A stretch of DNA of 64,000 bases from Paenibacillus yonginensis. Its GTDB lineage: Bacteria > Bacillota > Bacilli > Paenibacillales > Paenibacillaceae. Of the stretch, positions 16,319 to 25,983 are shown piece after piece; position 1 is the first letter of the stretch, and the number at the start of each line of letters is the position of its first letter. The notes under the pieces were generated by a model. The model was not told the origin of the DNA. It ran no database searches and was given only the letters and a program-made list of their open reading frames with translations. The position numbers and the translations under genes were made by a program. Where the stretch lies: contig NZ_CP014167.1 of the NCBI RefSeq assembly GCF_001685395.1, positions 1,803,501 through 1,867,500 of the forward strand, written 5' to 3'.

Positions 16319-18067
16319 ATGCAGCTGGAAGCTTTTTATCATGTTTCAAGGGATAAATGGGCCTATGCATATGATCCCGAAACGATCCATTTGCGCGTGC
16401 AGACGAAACGGGACGATGTGGACCAGGTATTGGTTTGGACAGGTGATAAATACGATTGGGATGGAACCTTTGAAGAATTGGCTATGGAAAAAGCCGCCCA
16501 CGACGATTGGTTCGACTATTGGGAAATCGAGGTTCATCCCAAATTCAAACGTTTATCTTATTTATTTAAACTGATCTCCGGCGACGAAACCGTATACGCC
16601 AACGATAAAGGGCTGCAATGCTCGCCGCCTTATCCGCCGGGAGACAACTATGAAATTGCCTATCTGCATGAAATCGACGTGCTAAAGGTGCCGGAATGGG
16701 CCAAGAAAGCGGTTTTTTACCAAATCATGCCGGAACGTTTCGCCAATGGCGACCCGTCCAACGATCCGGAGTCCATTGCCGATTGGGGCGAGCAGCCGCA
16801 GATCGATAATTTTTATGGAGGAGATTTGCAGGGGGTTCTGAATCATCTCGATTATTTGAGCGAGCTTGGCATCAATGCCATTTATTTCACCCCGCTGTTC
16901 ACTTCTCCTTCTTATCACAAATACGATATCGTCGATTATAAGCAGGTTGACCCCCACTTCGGCGATACGAAGCTGCTGAAAGAGGTCGTTCAGGCCTGCC
17001 ATCAGCGTGGCATACGGGTGATTCTTGATGCGGTGTTCAACCACTGCAGCGAGCAGTTCCCTCCTTTCCAGGACGTACTGACCCGTGGCGAGCAATCTCC
17101 CTACAAAGACTGGTTTTATATCCGCGAGTTCCCGCTTGAAACCCGGGATGGCATCCCGACTTATGAAACGTTTGGTTTTTACGCTAATATGCCCAAATTC
17201 AACACCTCCAACCCGGAAGTTAAAAAGTACCTGCTTGACGTGGCCGACTATTGGATTCGCGAAGTTGAGCTGGACGGCTGGAGACTGGATGTGGCGGATG
17301 AAATCGATCATCATTTCTGGAGGGATTTCCGAAAGGTCGTCAAGAGCGCGAATCCGGAAGCTTATATTGTAGGCGAGGTCTGGAGCGATTCCTTGACCTG
17401 GCTGCAGGGAGATCAATTCGACTCGGTTATGAATTACCCCTTCTCCGACAAGGTGCTTGAGTTCTTTAACGGAGGCATGGACGGCTACAGCTTTGCCAAC
17501 TCCATGGGTTCACTCCTGATGCGGTATCCTCAGCAGACGAATGAAGTGATTTTTAATATGCTTTGCAGCCATGATACCCCCCGTCTGTTAACACGCTTAG
17601 GGCTGGATAAAAGAAAGCTGAAGCTTTCGGTTGTCTTCCTGTTCACTTATATCGGAACTCCCTGCATCTTCTATGGCGATGAAATTGGTTTGAGCGGTGA
17701 AGGCGATCCGGACTGCCGGAAGCCGATGCAGTGGGACACGTCCTGTCAGGACCGGGAGCTCTTTGATTTCTATAAGCTGATGATTGGTCTTCGCAAAAAA
17801 TATGATGCTCTGCGCAAAGGCCGCTTCCGCTTTCTACAGGCCGAACCCGACAACCCTTGCCTCATATACGAGCGGGTGGATTCTCGTACCCATTTTACGG
17901 TTTGGATGAACAACACCCCGGAATATCAGGTGCTCAGCCACCCCATGGAAACAAGCGACTGGCGGGATGCCTTAACCGGTGAACCTGTGAAACCGAATAA
18001 CGGAATGATGAATATAGGCCTTGACCCGTTTGGCTACCGTATTTTATACCGAAAGATCAAAGGCTGA
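16319..18067 (+). CDS. Neopullulanase/cyclomaltodextrinase-type alpha-glycosidase (GH13)
   Basis: The 582-residue enzyme has an N-terminal CBM34-type beta domain (about 1-120, beginning MQLEAFYHVSRDKWAYAYD) and a GH13 barrel. Catalytic motifs are the nucleophile Asp in GWRLDVADEI, the acid Glu in VGEVWSDS and the third Asp in LCSHDTPR; DAVFNHCS is region I. The family cleaves cyclodextrins, pullulan or maltooligosaccharides. I chose the ATG at 16319 because a strong GGAGGTGAT precedes it; an ATG at 16292 has none. No signal peptide is visible, so it should act inside the cell. It is convergent with glgA, linking it to glycogen or maltodextrin use. Confidence 0.92.
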   Translation: MQLEAFYHVSRDKWAYAYDPETIHLRVQTKRDDVDQVLVWTGDKYDWDGTFEELAMEKAAHDDWFDYWEIEVHPKFKRLSYLFKLISGDETVYANDKGLQCSPPYPPGDNYEIAYLHEIDVLKVPEWAKKAVFYQIMPERFANGDPSNDPESIADWGEQPQIDNFYGGDLQGVLNHLDYLSELGINAIYFTPLFTSPSYHKYDIVDYKQVDPHFGDTKLLKEVVQACHQRGIRVILDAVFNHCSEQFPPFQDVLTRGEQSPYKDWFYIREFPLETRDGIPTYETFGFYANMPKFNTSNPEVKKYLLDVADYWIREVELDGWRLDVADEIDHHFWRDFRKVVKSANPEAYIVGEVWSDSLTWLQGDQFDSVMNYPFSDKVLEFFNGGMDGYSFANSMGSLLMRYPQQTNEVIFNMLCSHDTPRLLTRLGLDKRKLKLSVVFLFTYIGTPCIFYGDEIGLSGEGDPDCRKPMQWDTSCQDRELFDFYKLMIGLRKKYDALRKGRFRFLQAEPDNPCLIYERVDSRTHFTVWMNNTPEYQVLSHPMETSDWRDALTGEPVKPNNGMMNIGLDPFGYRILYRKIKG

Positions 18068-18072
18068 TTAAC

Positions 18073-18113
18073 AAAAGCCAATCCTGCAGAACGACCTGCA
18101 GGATTGGCTTTTT
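18073..18113. terminator. Bidirectional terminator between the neopullulanase-like gene and glgA
   Basis: A perfect 17-bp stem (18073-18089 with 18095-18111) has a 5-base loop and runs of A before and T after. It can serve both convergent genes. Confidence 0.88.
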
Positions 18114-18154
18114 AAGCTTAACCCCGGTTTTACCTAGGACAATCCGGCCCCCGG

Positions 18155-19591
18155 TCACTCCTGTCCGCTAATCTGTTTGTAAATCTCCTCGTATTCCCCT
18201 GCAGAGACACTCCAGCTGTAATCGCCGGCGAAGGCATTTTTGACGATCTTTTTCCAATGCTCAGGCAAACGGTAGAAATGAATCGCCCTGCGGATCGTAT
18301 ATAACAAATCATGGGCATTGTAATGGGTGAACGTAAATCCGTTCCCTTCCCCCGTGAACTCGTTGTAGGCCTTCACCGTATCGTTCAGGCCGCCCGTTTC
18401 ACGCACGATCGGAATGCTGCCGTAACGGAGCGCAAGCAGCTGGCTGATGCCGCACGGCTCGAATTTGGAGGGCATCAGGAACATGTCGGCCCCCGCATAA
18501 ATCCGCCGGGACAAGCTGTCGTCAAACAGGATCTGCGCAGACAGCTTCTGCGGCTGGCGGTAAGCCGCCTCCCGGAACCACTGTTCATAAGCCGGATCAC
18601 CTGTACCCAATACGACCACCTGAACCTCGTCGAAATAAAGCAGCTCGTCCAGAATGCGCAGCACCAGATCCAGTCCTTTAGGCTCAACCAGACGTGTCAC
18701 CATCGCGAGCAGCGGGGTATCCGCAGCTACCGGAAGCCCAAGCTCCTCCTGCAGCTTCATTTTATTCTCACGTTTCTTCGCGAGATTGCTTCGGTAGGTG
18801 ACCGGCAGAGCTTTGTCTGTAGCCGGATTATACAGCTTGGTATCAATTCCATTGACGATGCCGGATAACCGGCCGCTGATCGAGCGCAGAAGACCGTCAA
18901 GCCCGTATCCGTAGAAGGAAGTCTGAATTTCCCGCGCATATGTCGGACTCACAGTCGTAACATGATCAGCAAACACCAGTCCGGCTTTCATGTAATTGAC
19001 GTTGCCGTAATATTCGACGCCTTCCGGCGTAAAATAATTGTTTGGCAGTCCCAGCAAGTCCCCTAAAACTTCATAAGGAAATATCCCTTGGTAAAGCAAA
19101 TTATGTACGGTAAATACCGTCTTGATGCCTGCATAGAACGGGTTATGTCCGTAATGGTGGCGAAGCAGCAGCGGTACCGGTCCTGTATGCCAATCATGGA
19201 CATGAATGACATCAGGCTGAAAATCAATCAGCGGCAGCACATCGAGCACGGCCCGGCTGAAATAAGCAAAACGTTCCCCGTCATCCCCGTACCCGTAAAT
19301 GCCGTCCCTGGCGAAATAATCTTCATTATCGACGAAATACACCTTGATTCCTTCATAAGTCAAGGTCTCTACGCCGCAATATTTCTCCCGCCAGCCTACA
19401 TAAACGCTGGTTGTTCCCAGATGAACCATGTCCTGTTTGAAGCTGTCCGGGATGGTTTTATACTTGGGCATAATAAGACGGACATCGTGTCCTTCCTTTA
19501 ATAAAGCTTTTGGCAAAGCGCCAATCACGTCGGCGAGTCCGCCCGTTTTGACAAAAGGGGTTCCTTCTGCTGCCGCAAAACAAATTTTCAT
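18155..19591 (-). CDS. glgA: Glycogen synthase (ADP-glucose)
   Basis: The 478-residue GT5 glucosyltransferase extends alpha-1,4-glucan using ADP-glucose from GlgC. The N-terminal ADP-glucose site reads KTGGLADVIGALPKAL. The C-terminal half has MLAMVTRLVEPKGLDLV and the catalytic PSKFEPCGISQLLALRYG with the conserved Glu, then RETGGLNDTV. Length is normal. AAGGAG precedes the ATG. It starts 24 bases after the glgB stop, so glgB-glgA form an operon. Confidence 0.95.
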   Translation of the reverse strand: MKICFAAAEGTPFVKTGGLADVIGALPKALLKEGHDVRLIMPKYKTIPDSFKQDMVHLGTTSVYVGWREKYCGVETLTYEGIKVYFVDNEDYFARDGIYGYGDDGERFAYFSRAVLDVLPLIDFQPDVIHVHDWHTGPVPLLLRHHYGHNPFYAGIKTVFTVHNLLYQGIFPYEVLGDLLGLPNNYFTPEGVEYYGNVNYMKAGLVFADHVTTVSPTYAREIQTSFYGYGLDGLLRSISGRLSGIVNGIDTKLYNPATDKALPVTYRSNLAKKRENKMKLQEELGLPVAADTPLLAMVTRLVEPKGLDLVLRILDELLYFDEVQVVVLGTGDPAYEQWFREAAYRQPQKLSAQILFDDSLSRRIYAGADMFLMPSKFEPCGISQLLALRYGSIPIVRETGGLNDTVKAYNEFTGEGNGFTFTHYNAHDLLYTIRRAIHFYRLPEHWKKIVKNAFAGDYSWSVSAGEYEEIYKQISGQE

Positions 19592-19615
19592 GCCCTTCTC
19601 TCCTTTGAATGAAAA

Positions 19616-21646
19616 TTAAGCAAGCGAAACGTTCCGTTTGCTCTGCTTCGCCGCCTTGGTTTTTTTCTTCCTGCTGCTCAGCGTGTTGACTGAGGCTGCC
19701 GGTTGCCCCCCCGACGCAGCTCCGGTTCTTTTCCAAATGGATACCGATAACGGCGGCAGCTTAAGTTCTATGCTCTGGAGCTGATCATGCCATTCCACCT
19801 TTTCAGCGGCCAGCGGGCTGCCATTTGGAGAGCCGCTCCCGCCAAACTGTGAATCTTCACTGCTGAAGACCTCTCGATAAATGCCCGCTTTAGGCACGCC
19901 AATGCGGTAGCGTTCGCGGTAGACGGGCTGGAAATTGATCACAATCAGCAGCGTATCTTTATTTCTTATGCCTTTGCGCATATAAGCAATAACACTTTGC
20001 CCGGCATCATGCGGCGTCAGCCACTGATAACCGTCCATACCGTGGTCATGTTCCCACAGCGCAGGCTCCTGCAAATAAAAATGATTGATCGCTTTGGTAT
20101 ATTCCAGCATTAGCCGGTGTGAATCGTAGTCCAGCAGAAACCAGTCCAGCTGGTCCTGATCTTTCCACTCAATGAATTGTCCAAATTCGCCTCCCATAAA
20201 CAGGAGTTTCTTGCCGGGCGAAGTGAGCTGGTAAGCAAGAAGAAGACGGAGCCCGGCAAACTTCTCTTCGTAGCTGCCCGGCATTTTGTCCAGCAGCGAT
20301 TTTTTCCCGTGGACCACCTCATCGTGCGAAAGCGGAAGTGTATAATTCTCCGAATAAGCATAAACAATCGGGAAGGTCAGCAGGTGATGTTTGGACGGCC
20401 TGTCCCAGAATGGGGTTTCCACGTATGCCAGCGTATCATTCATCCAGCCCATGTTCCATTTGTAGTTGAACCCTAGTCCGCCTTCCTCCACGCTGCCGGT
20501 AACCATAGGCCAGGCACTCGACTCCTCGGCCATCATCAGGGCATGCGGGTAATGATCGGAGACTACCTGGTTCAATTCCTTCAGAAACCGGATCGCCTCC
20601 AGATTGTCGGTCCCGCCGAATTCATTCAGGCGGAATTGCCCTTCCCCTTTTTCGAAATCAAGCTTCAGCATGCTGGTTACCGCATCCACCCGCAGCCCGT
20701 CAAAATGATACACCTCCATCCAATAAAGGGCACTCGATATCAGGAAAGAACGGACTTCAGGTTTGCCAAAATCAAAGCTCAGCGTTCCCCAGCCCGGTTT
20801 GTCCGCTTTCAGCGGATCGCTGTACTCAAACAGCGGTGCCCCGTCGAACAGCCTTAACCCGTGATCGTCCCTCGCAAAATGCCCCGGCACCCAGTCCAGC
20901 AGCACCCCGATATCGTTCTGATGGCATTGGTCTACGAAATACATGAGATCTTCAGGTTTGCCGTAGCGGCTGGTCGGCGCAAAATATCCAGTTGTCTGGT
21001 AACCCCAGGACAAGTCATAAGGATGTTCGGTAAGCGGCATAATTTCTATATGCGTATAGCCCATTTCCTTGACGTAAGGAATCAATAACTCAGCCATTTC
21101 CCTGTACGTATAAAATTCGCCATCCTCCTTCTGCCGCCAAGTTCCAAAGTGCATTTCATATATGTTCAGCGGTTTGCGGTAAGGGATGCGGTTCTTTCGC
21201 CTCCAGGCTCCATCGCCCCACCTGTAGCCTTCTATTGAAGCCACCACAGATGCGGTATTAGGCCGCACTTCGGCGTGGAAAGCATAAGGATCGGCTTTCA
21301 GAAATACCCGTCCGTCCGGACCGGTAATTTCATACTTGTAAAAAGTTCCTTGGACGATTCCTGGGAAAAAACGACTCCAAAAACCGGATTCGGGTATCTT
21401 ATATAAAGAGTCGTTCTCTCCCCTCCAACCGTTCCAATCCGAAGCCATTCCGACATGGCGTGCATGCGGTGCCCAAACGGTAAAACGAACGCCGCTAATT
21501 CCATTTTCAACGGTCAGATGAGCTCCGAGCGAACGATAGCTGCGATATAAAGTTCCTTCGTGGAACAAATAAATATCTTGGGGTGAAATCGCTACTGGGT
21601 GGTTAGCTGCGGCCATGTCCGACACTTCATCACATCCAATCTCCAT
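19616..21646 (-). CDS. glgB: 1,4-alpha-glucan branching enzyme
   Basis: The 676-residue GH13 enzyme forms alpha-1,6 branches. An N-terminal CBM48 domain (GVRFTVWAPHARHVGMASDW) precedes the barrel. Catalytic residues are Asp in FDGLRVDAVTSML, Glu in MMAEESSAWP and the His-Asp of LPLSHDEVVHGKKS. The C-terminus ends in a Ser/Lys/Ala-rich tail of about 35 residues (SRKKKTKAAKQSKRN), not usual for GlgB. The start is uncertain: the ATG at 21646 and a second in-frame ATG ten codons later both lack a strong ribosome site. It is upstream of glgA and divergent from glgC. Confidence 0.94.
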   Translation of the reverse strand: MEIGCDEVSDMAAANHPVAISPQDIYLFHEGTLYRSYRSLGAHLTVENGISGVRFTVWAPHARHVGMASDWNGWRGENDSLYKIPESGFWSRFFPGIVQGTFYKYEITGPDGRVFLKADPYAFHAEVRPNTASVVASIEGYRWGDGAWRRKNRIPYRKPLNIYEMHFGTWRQKEDGEFYTYREMAELLIPYVKEMGYTHIEIMPLTEHPYDLSWGYQTTGYFAPTSRYGKPEDLMYFVDQCHQNDIGVLLDWVPGHFARDDHGLRLFDGAPLFEYSDPLKADKPGWGTLSFDFGKPEVRSFLISSALYWMEVYHFDGLRVDAVTSMLKLDFEKGEGQFRLNEFGGTDNLEAIRFLKELNQVVSDHYPHALMMAEESSAWPMVTGSVEEGGLGFNYKWNMGWMNDTLAYVETPFWDRPSKHHLLTFPIVYAYSENYTLPLSHDEVVHGKKSLLDKMPGSYEEKFAGLRLLLAYQLTSPGKKLLFMGGEFGQFIEWKDQDQLDWFLLDYDSHRLMLEYTKAINHFYLQEPALWEHDHGMDGYQWLTPHDAGQSVIAYMRKGIRNKDTLLIVINFQPVYRERYRIGVPKAGIYREVFSSEDSQFGGSGSPNGSPLAAEKVEWHDQLQSIELKLPPLSVSIWKRTGAASGGQPAASVNTLSSRKKKTKAAKQSKRNVSLA

Positions 21647-21830
21647 ATTTAAAAAAAGATGATATATGTTCTTTATTACCCCTATTCATAAATATTGAAA
21701 AGGAAAAAGAACATCCTTACATTAAATTTGTAATTTTTCAAATCATTCCAAAGTAAAATGGTTTCAACATCAGTATATCTCGTTTATGTATGTACTACAC
21801 TGACCAAAACAAATTCGGGAGGGAAACGAC

Positions 21831-23051
21831 ATGAGTAATAAACAATGCATTGCCATGCTGCTTGCGGGAGGGGAAGGCCGCAGATTGTCTCCACTCACCT
21901 CAAGTCAAGCAAAACCGGCGGTGCCTTTCGGCAGCCGCTATCGAATTATCGATTTTCCTCTCAGCAACTGCGTCAATTCCGGCATTGATACGATCGGCGT
22001 ATTAACCCAATATGAAGCTGAATCGCTGCACAATCACATCGGAGACGGAACTGCTTGGGGACTTGGAACTCATGAGAATGGAGGCATCGCCTTACTCCCT
22101 TCATACCAAACGGGTGCTGATGAATATCTGGGAACCGCAGATGCCATTTATAAAAATATGGAATACATCGACCGCCAAAACCCGGAAAATGTGCTGATTC
22201 TGTCAGGCGATCATATTTACCATATGGACTATCGCGAAATGCTGGATGCCCATTTGAAATCAAGTGCTCCTGCCACCATTTCCGTAATGCCTGTTCCTTG
22301 GGAAGAAGCACATCGTTTCGGCGTCATGGTGACGGATGATCAATATAGAATTACGGAGTTCGCAGAGAAACCTGAGAAACCGCAGAGCAATCTCGCTTCC
22401 ATGGGCATTTATTTGTTCAAGTGGAGTTATCTGAAACAGCATTTAATTGCAGACGCTTTGGATGATAAGTCGAGTCATGACTTTGGCAAAGACGTTATTC
22501 CTAAAATGCTGGCGGGTGAGGAAACCCTTCAAGCTTATCCATTTAAAGGATATTGGAGAGACGTGGGTACGGTAGGCAGCTTATGGGAAGCCCACATGGA
22601 TCTGCTGTGTGAAGAGAGCGACTGGAAGCTGCATAATGAAGCATGGCCGATGTATACCAATGAATCTGAAGCCAGTTTGAAAAGCTCAAAGCACAGCGGC
22701 ATCCCGGCAAAAAGCTCGATGATACACGATAACTGCGCTCTGGAAGGGTATGCGGAAAAATCCGTTGTCTTCGGCGGCACTTCCATCGGCCGTTTTACAA
22801 AGGTGAAAGACAGCGTGGTCATGCCGAATGTGCAGATCGGACGGAACGTCCTTATTGAATGCGCCATAATCGGGGAGGGCGCTGTGATCAAAGACGGAGC
22901 CATAATCAAAGGCTCACCGGATGAGGTCGTTGTCATCGGACCGGGTGAGACTGTATTGGCCAAACCAGCTGTACGCTCCCAGTCTTCGAGACTGCTTAAA
23001 GAAGTTTATGACAACGCTGCGCCGCTGCGCGCGGGAGGCATGTCTTCTTAA
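21831..23051 (+). CDS. glgC: Glucose-1-phosphate adenylyltransferase
   Basis: The 406-residue ADP-glucose pyrophosphorylase makes the activated donor for GlgA. The N-terminal nucleotidyltransferase motif is [20 protein letters not shown], with substrate-site segments [15 protein letters not shown] and [11 protein letters not shown]. The C-terminal third is a left-handed beta-helix ([34 protein letters not shown]). GGGAGG stands before the ATG. There is no glgD next to it. The 184-base divergent region with glgB presumably holds both promoters, but I could not fix them by eye. Confidence 0.95.
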   Translation: MSNKQCIAMLLAGGEGRRLSPLTSSQAKPAVPFGSRYRIIDFPLSNCVNSGIDTIGVLTQYEAESLHNHIGDGTAWGLGTHENGGIALLPSYQTGADEYLGTADAIYKNMEYIDRQNPENVLILSGDHIYHMDYREMLDAHLKSSAPATISVMPVPWEEAHRFGVMVTDDQYRITEFAEKPEKPQSNLASMGIYLFKWSYLKQHLIADALDDKSSHDFGKDVIPKMLAGEETLQAYPFKGYWRDVGTVGSLWEAHMDLLCEESDWKLHNEAWPMYTNESEASLKSSKHSGIPAKSSMIHDNCALEGYAEKSVVFGGTSIGRFTKVKDSVVMPNVQIGRNVLIECAIIGEGAVIKDGAIIKGSPDEVVVIGPGETVLAKPAVRSQSSRLLKEVYDNAAPLRAGGMSS

Positions 23052-23081
23052 CACCCTTATTCTAACACAATTATTTTATAC

Positions 23082-23119
23082 AAAAAAAGCCGTGCTATTT
23101 GAAATAGCCGGCTTTTTTG
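23082..23119. terminator. Bidirectional terminator after glgC
   Basis: A long hairpin AAAAAAAGCCG-GCTATTT / AAATAGC-CGGCTTTTTT lies with runs of A and T at its two ends. It sits between the convergent glgC and GNAT genes. Confidence 0.85.
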
Positions 23120-23122
23120 CGT

Positions 23123-23683
23123 TTATTGATCCGAACGGGCTTCAGAAACAGCTGGAGCTAAACATTCATAGAGATTGGCGAAATGGTCCTTCTGCTCGGA
23201 AATCCCCTTGAATGCAAACCCCTGCTTCTGATAATACAGATTAAGCGCCTCGTTATTTTGCCTGCAATCCAGTCTTAATCCTTTCTTTCCATCCCGGATC
23301 GCTTTGTCCACCGCAAAGCTCAACAAGGTTTGCCCTAACCCGAAACGCCGATAAGCAAGGCTTACCGTCAAACGGTGCAAATAATAATAAGACGGATCAT
23401 CCATAGCTTTCCAGTAACCCGGATCTGAAGGCTGCAGCGTGAACATGCCCGCCGGAATATCCCGATCCAGCGCGATAAACACTGTTCTATTAGTGAAATA
23501 AGACCGGACTTCGTCTTCCGTAAATTGTTCCGGTTTCCACTGGCTGATCCCCTTCCGCTGCATCCACTCAGCTGCTTCGGTCAGCAGCCTGCCAACCTCG
23601 TCTGCCCTGCCGGAAGACGCCTGAATCAATGTAAAAGCTCTACCGGAGGCTGTTATCAAGTCAACCTTCTGCTCAGAGGACAT
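23123..23683 (-). CDS. GNAT family N-acetyltransferase
   Basis: The 186-residue protein shows the GNAT core. Strand 4 reads YYYLHRLTVSLAYRRFGLGQ, with the acetyl-CoA loop R-R-x-G-x-G, followed by LRLDCRQNNEALNLYYQKQGF, the usual alpha4/beta6 region. WKPEQFTEDEVRSYF near the N-terminus resembles the YkkB/PaiA-like group. I chose the ATG at 23683, which has GGGGGAG at 7 bases; a more upstream start at 23704 has none. It starts 36 bases after the histidine kinase stop in the same direction and may be its last operon partner. Substrate unknown. Confidence 0.8.
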   Translation of the reverse strand: MSSEQKVDLITASGRAFTLIQASSGRADEVGRLLTEAAEWMQRKGISQWKPEQFTEDEVRSYFTNRTVFIALDRDIPAGMFTLQPSDPGYWKAMDDPSYYYLHRLTVSLAYRRFGLGQTLLSFAVDKAIRDGKKGLRLDCRQNNEALNLYYQKQGFAFKGISEQKDHFANLYECLAPAVSEARSDQ

Positions 23684-23719
23684 CCCCTGTCTCCCCCCGT
23701 TCATTTCACGGCACCGAAT

Positions 23720-25201
23720 TTAAAGGTCTTTGGAAACCGGGCCCGTTTCTTCATCGCTAAAAGAATTTCCAGCATCACCGGAATCAGCAGGAGGCTCCGC
23801 ACCTGCTTTCATAAGCGGCAGGGTCACCTGAACCGTTGTCCCCGTGCCCAGCTCGCTTTCCATGTTGATGGTCCCTTTATGGAGCTCGACGAGCTGCTGG
23901 GTAATCGCCAGGCCAAGCCCGGTTCCCCCGCCTTGATGATTTACCTGGAAGAAACGGTCCTTGACGCGGCGCAGATTCTCTTCACTGATCCCGATCCCGG
24001 TATCCTTAACACTGATCGTCGCTGATTCGTCTCCTTTGGACACTACCAGGTAAATAATCGAATTCTCGTGCGAAAATTTGATCGCGTTATCGACGATGTT
24101 TAAGAAAACCTGCTTCAGCCGGTTGGCATCCCCGGACACCATCACAGGCTGCTCGGTCTCCCCTTCCAGCTTCAAATGGATTTGCTTCTGCTCGGCTTTA
24201 GCCCAAACATTCAGCATAATCTCCTGCAGCAGCTCGGTAATATTGACGCTTCCGATGACCAGCTTCATCTCATTCTGCTGCAGCTTGCTGAAGTCAAGCA
24301 TTTCCTCGACTAGACCAATCAAACGATCCGTTTCTTTGGAAATAATCTTCATGCCGATTTCCGTTTCTTCCTTGTCGAAGCCGCCCATCGTCAGCGTTTC
24401 GCTCCAGCCTTTAATGCCGGTCAGCGGCGTGCGCAGCTCATGGGAAATGGAAGAGATAAAATCATCCTTGATCTGATTGCTCCGCACAATCTCCTGAGCC
24501 ATAAAGTTTAGGGTGGCGGCCAGCTCACCAAGTTCGTAAGCATAGTCGCCTTTGACCCTGACGTCAAAGTCCCCCTTCGCCATCTGGGAGGAAACGGCCT
24601 GAATATTATTGATCGGCTTCACGATCGAGTTCGCCAGGCCCATGCTGAACAGCAGCACGACCGCCAGTACAACAAGCCCGATGACGATGGCAAGCAGCGT
24701 AATATTCAGCAGCTTTTCATTGACCAGCTCAAGCGACGTCACATACCTGATAATGAATTTGTTTGTGCCGTTTACCTTGAGCGGACTTGAAACCGCCATG
24801 ACCAGCTCCCCGGTCCCCGGCTGCCTGCCAATCCATTTGCTGATGCTCCCTGCTTTAGCCTGCAGCACATCGCTTGTCTGCACAGGTTTATCGACCTGGA
24901 AGTCCGTGCTGTTCGTCAGCACCACCCCGTCGCCGTTTACGATCTCCACCTCGGTATTCACCAGCTTGAAGGTCTGGATCATGTCCGGCAAATAACTCAG
25001 CTCGTCATCTTCATTCTGCTTGACATACTTCTGGAAATAATCCGAAGCCCAGGCCGCGTAGTTCTCTAAATGAGTGCTTATGCTGTTGTAATAATAAGAC
25101 CGGATCGCGAACATAAAGATCACTTCAACAAGCAGCAGTGTCACAAACACCACGATGAAATAATGCATGACGATCTGGCGGCCGATGCCCTTTTTGATCA
25201 T
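23720..25201 (-). CDS. Sensor histidine kinase
   Basis: The 493-residue kinase has TM1 (about 11-33), an extracytoplasmic sensor region (34-160), TM2 (163-190), a HAMP linker (190-243) and a HisKA domain with phospho-acceptor His254 in SSISHELRTPL. The ATPase domain shows NIVDNAIKFS (N box), VKDTGIGI (G1) and GGTGLGLAIT (G2). An acidic tail of about 25 residues follows. The gene overlaps the response regulator gene by 4 bases (ATGA). The signal is unknown; a secreted FG-GAP lipoprotein encoded just upstream could be a partner in sensing. Confidence 0.93.
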   Translation of the reverse strand: MIKKGIGRQIVMHYFIVVFVTLLLVEVIFMFAIRSYYYNSISTHLENYAAWASDYFQKYVKQNEDDELSYLPDMIQTFKLVNTEVEIVNGDGVVLTNSTDFQVDKPVQTSDVLQAKAGSISKWIGRQPGTGELVMAVSSPLKVNGTNKFIIRYVTSLELVNEKLLNITLLAIVIGLVVLAVVLLFSMGLANSIVKPINNIQAVSSQMAKGDFDVRVKGDYAYELGELAATLNFMAQEIVRSNQIKDDFISSISHELRTPLTGIKGWSETLTMGGFDKEETEIGMKIISKETDRLIGLVEEMLDFSKLQQNEMKLVIGSVNITELLQEIMLNVWAKAEQKQIHLKLEGETEQPVMVSGDANRLKQVFLNIVDNAIKFSHENSIIYLVVSKGDESATISVKDTGIGISEENLRRVKDRFFQVNHQGGGTGLGLAITQQLVELHKGTINMESELGTGTTVQVTLPLMKAGAEPPADSGDAGNSFSDEETGPVSKDL

Positions 25202-25896
25202 TTACTATCGCCTTTCCATTTGTAGCCGTGACCCCATACCGTCTGCAGGTATTCAGGCTCGGATGGATTGCTTTCGATTTTCTGCCGCAGCCGGCGGATA
25301 TTGACATCCACAATCTTCGGATCGCCCATATAATCTTTGCCCCAGACATGGTCCAGCAGCACATCCCGGCTAAGCGGCGTATTCTCCTGCTCGAGGAAAT
25401 ATTGAATCAGCGAAAATTCAGTTGGCGTCAGCTCCAGCAGCTGCCCGTTTTTCTTGAACTGCTTGGAGATGAGGTCCAGCGAAAAAGGTCCGGATGTGAA
25501 CGACACCTTCGCGCTGCTCTCCCGGTAAACATTGACCCGGCGCAGCAGCGAATGGATTCTAGCAATCAGCTCGGTTGGACTGAATGGCTTGCTGACATGG
25601 TCATCCGCGCCGACGGACAAGGCATACACCTTATCCTGCTCTTGCACTTTGGCCGTCAGAAAAATAATGCCGATCCGTTCGTTCGTCTCGCGAACTCTCC
25701 GGCACACTTCAAACCCGTCGATCCCCGGAACCATGACATCGAGCAAAGCAATGTCAATATCCGGAACCGTAGTCAGCTTGCTTAACGCTTCATAGCCGTC
25801 CGCCGCTTCCAGGACATCAAATCCGTTGCGTTTCAGATTGATGACGATAAAACTGCGAATGGATTCTTCATCTTCCAATATCAATACTTTACTCAC
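25198..25896 (-). CDS. OmpR-family response regulator
   Basis: The 232-residue regulator has an N-terminal receiver domain with acidic pocket LEDEE, phospho-acceptor Asp53 in LLDVMVPG, FLTAK and VSKPFSP lysine. The C-terminal winged helix reads LLELTPTEFSLIQYF and DVNIRRLRQKIE with the final WGHGYKW hairpin. It is the cognate partner of the kinase encoded by the overlapping downstream gene. The lipoprotein gene ends 87 bases upstream. Confidence 0.94.
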   Translation of the reverse strand: MSKVLILEDEESIRSFIVINLKRNGFDVLEAADGYEALSKLTTVPDIDIALLDVMVPGIDGFEVCRRVRETNERIGIIFLTAKVQEQDKVYALSVGADDHVSKPFSPTELIARIHSLLRRVNVYRESSAKVSFTSGPFSLDLISKQFKKNGQLLELTPTEFSLIQYFLEQENTPLSRDVLLDHVWGKDYMGDPKIVDVNIRRLRQKIESNPSEPEYLQTVWGHGYKWKGDSK

Positions 25897-25983
25897 AGCC
25901 TTTAACCCTTCCTCTCCGGTCCATTCTATTGTCCTTATCCCTGAATCCAGCCGTCAGCAGCTGATTCTGATTCTGTCAGCCGC

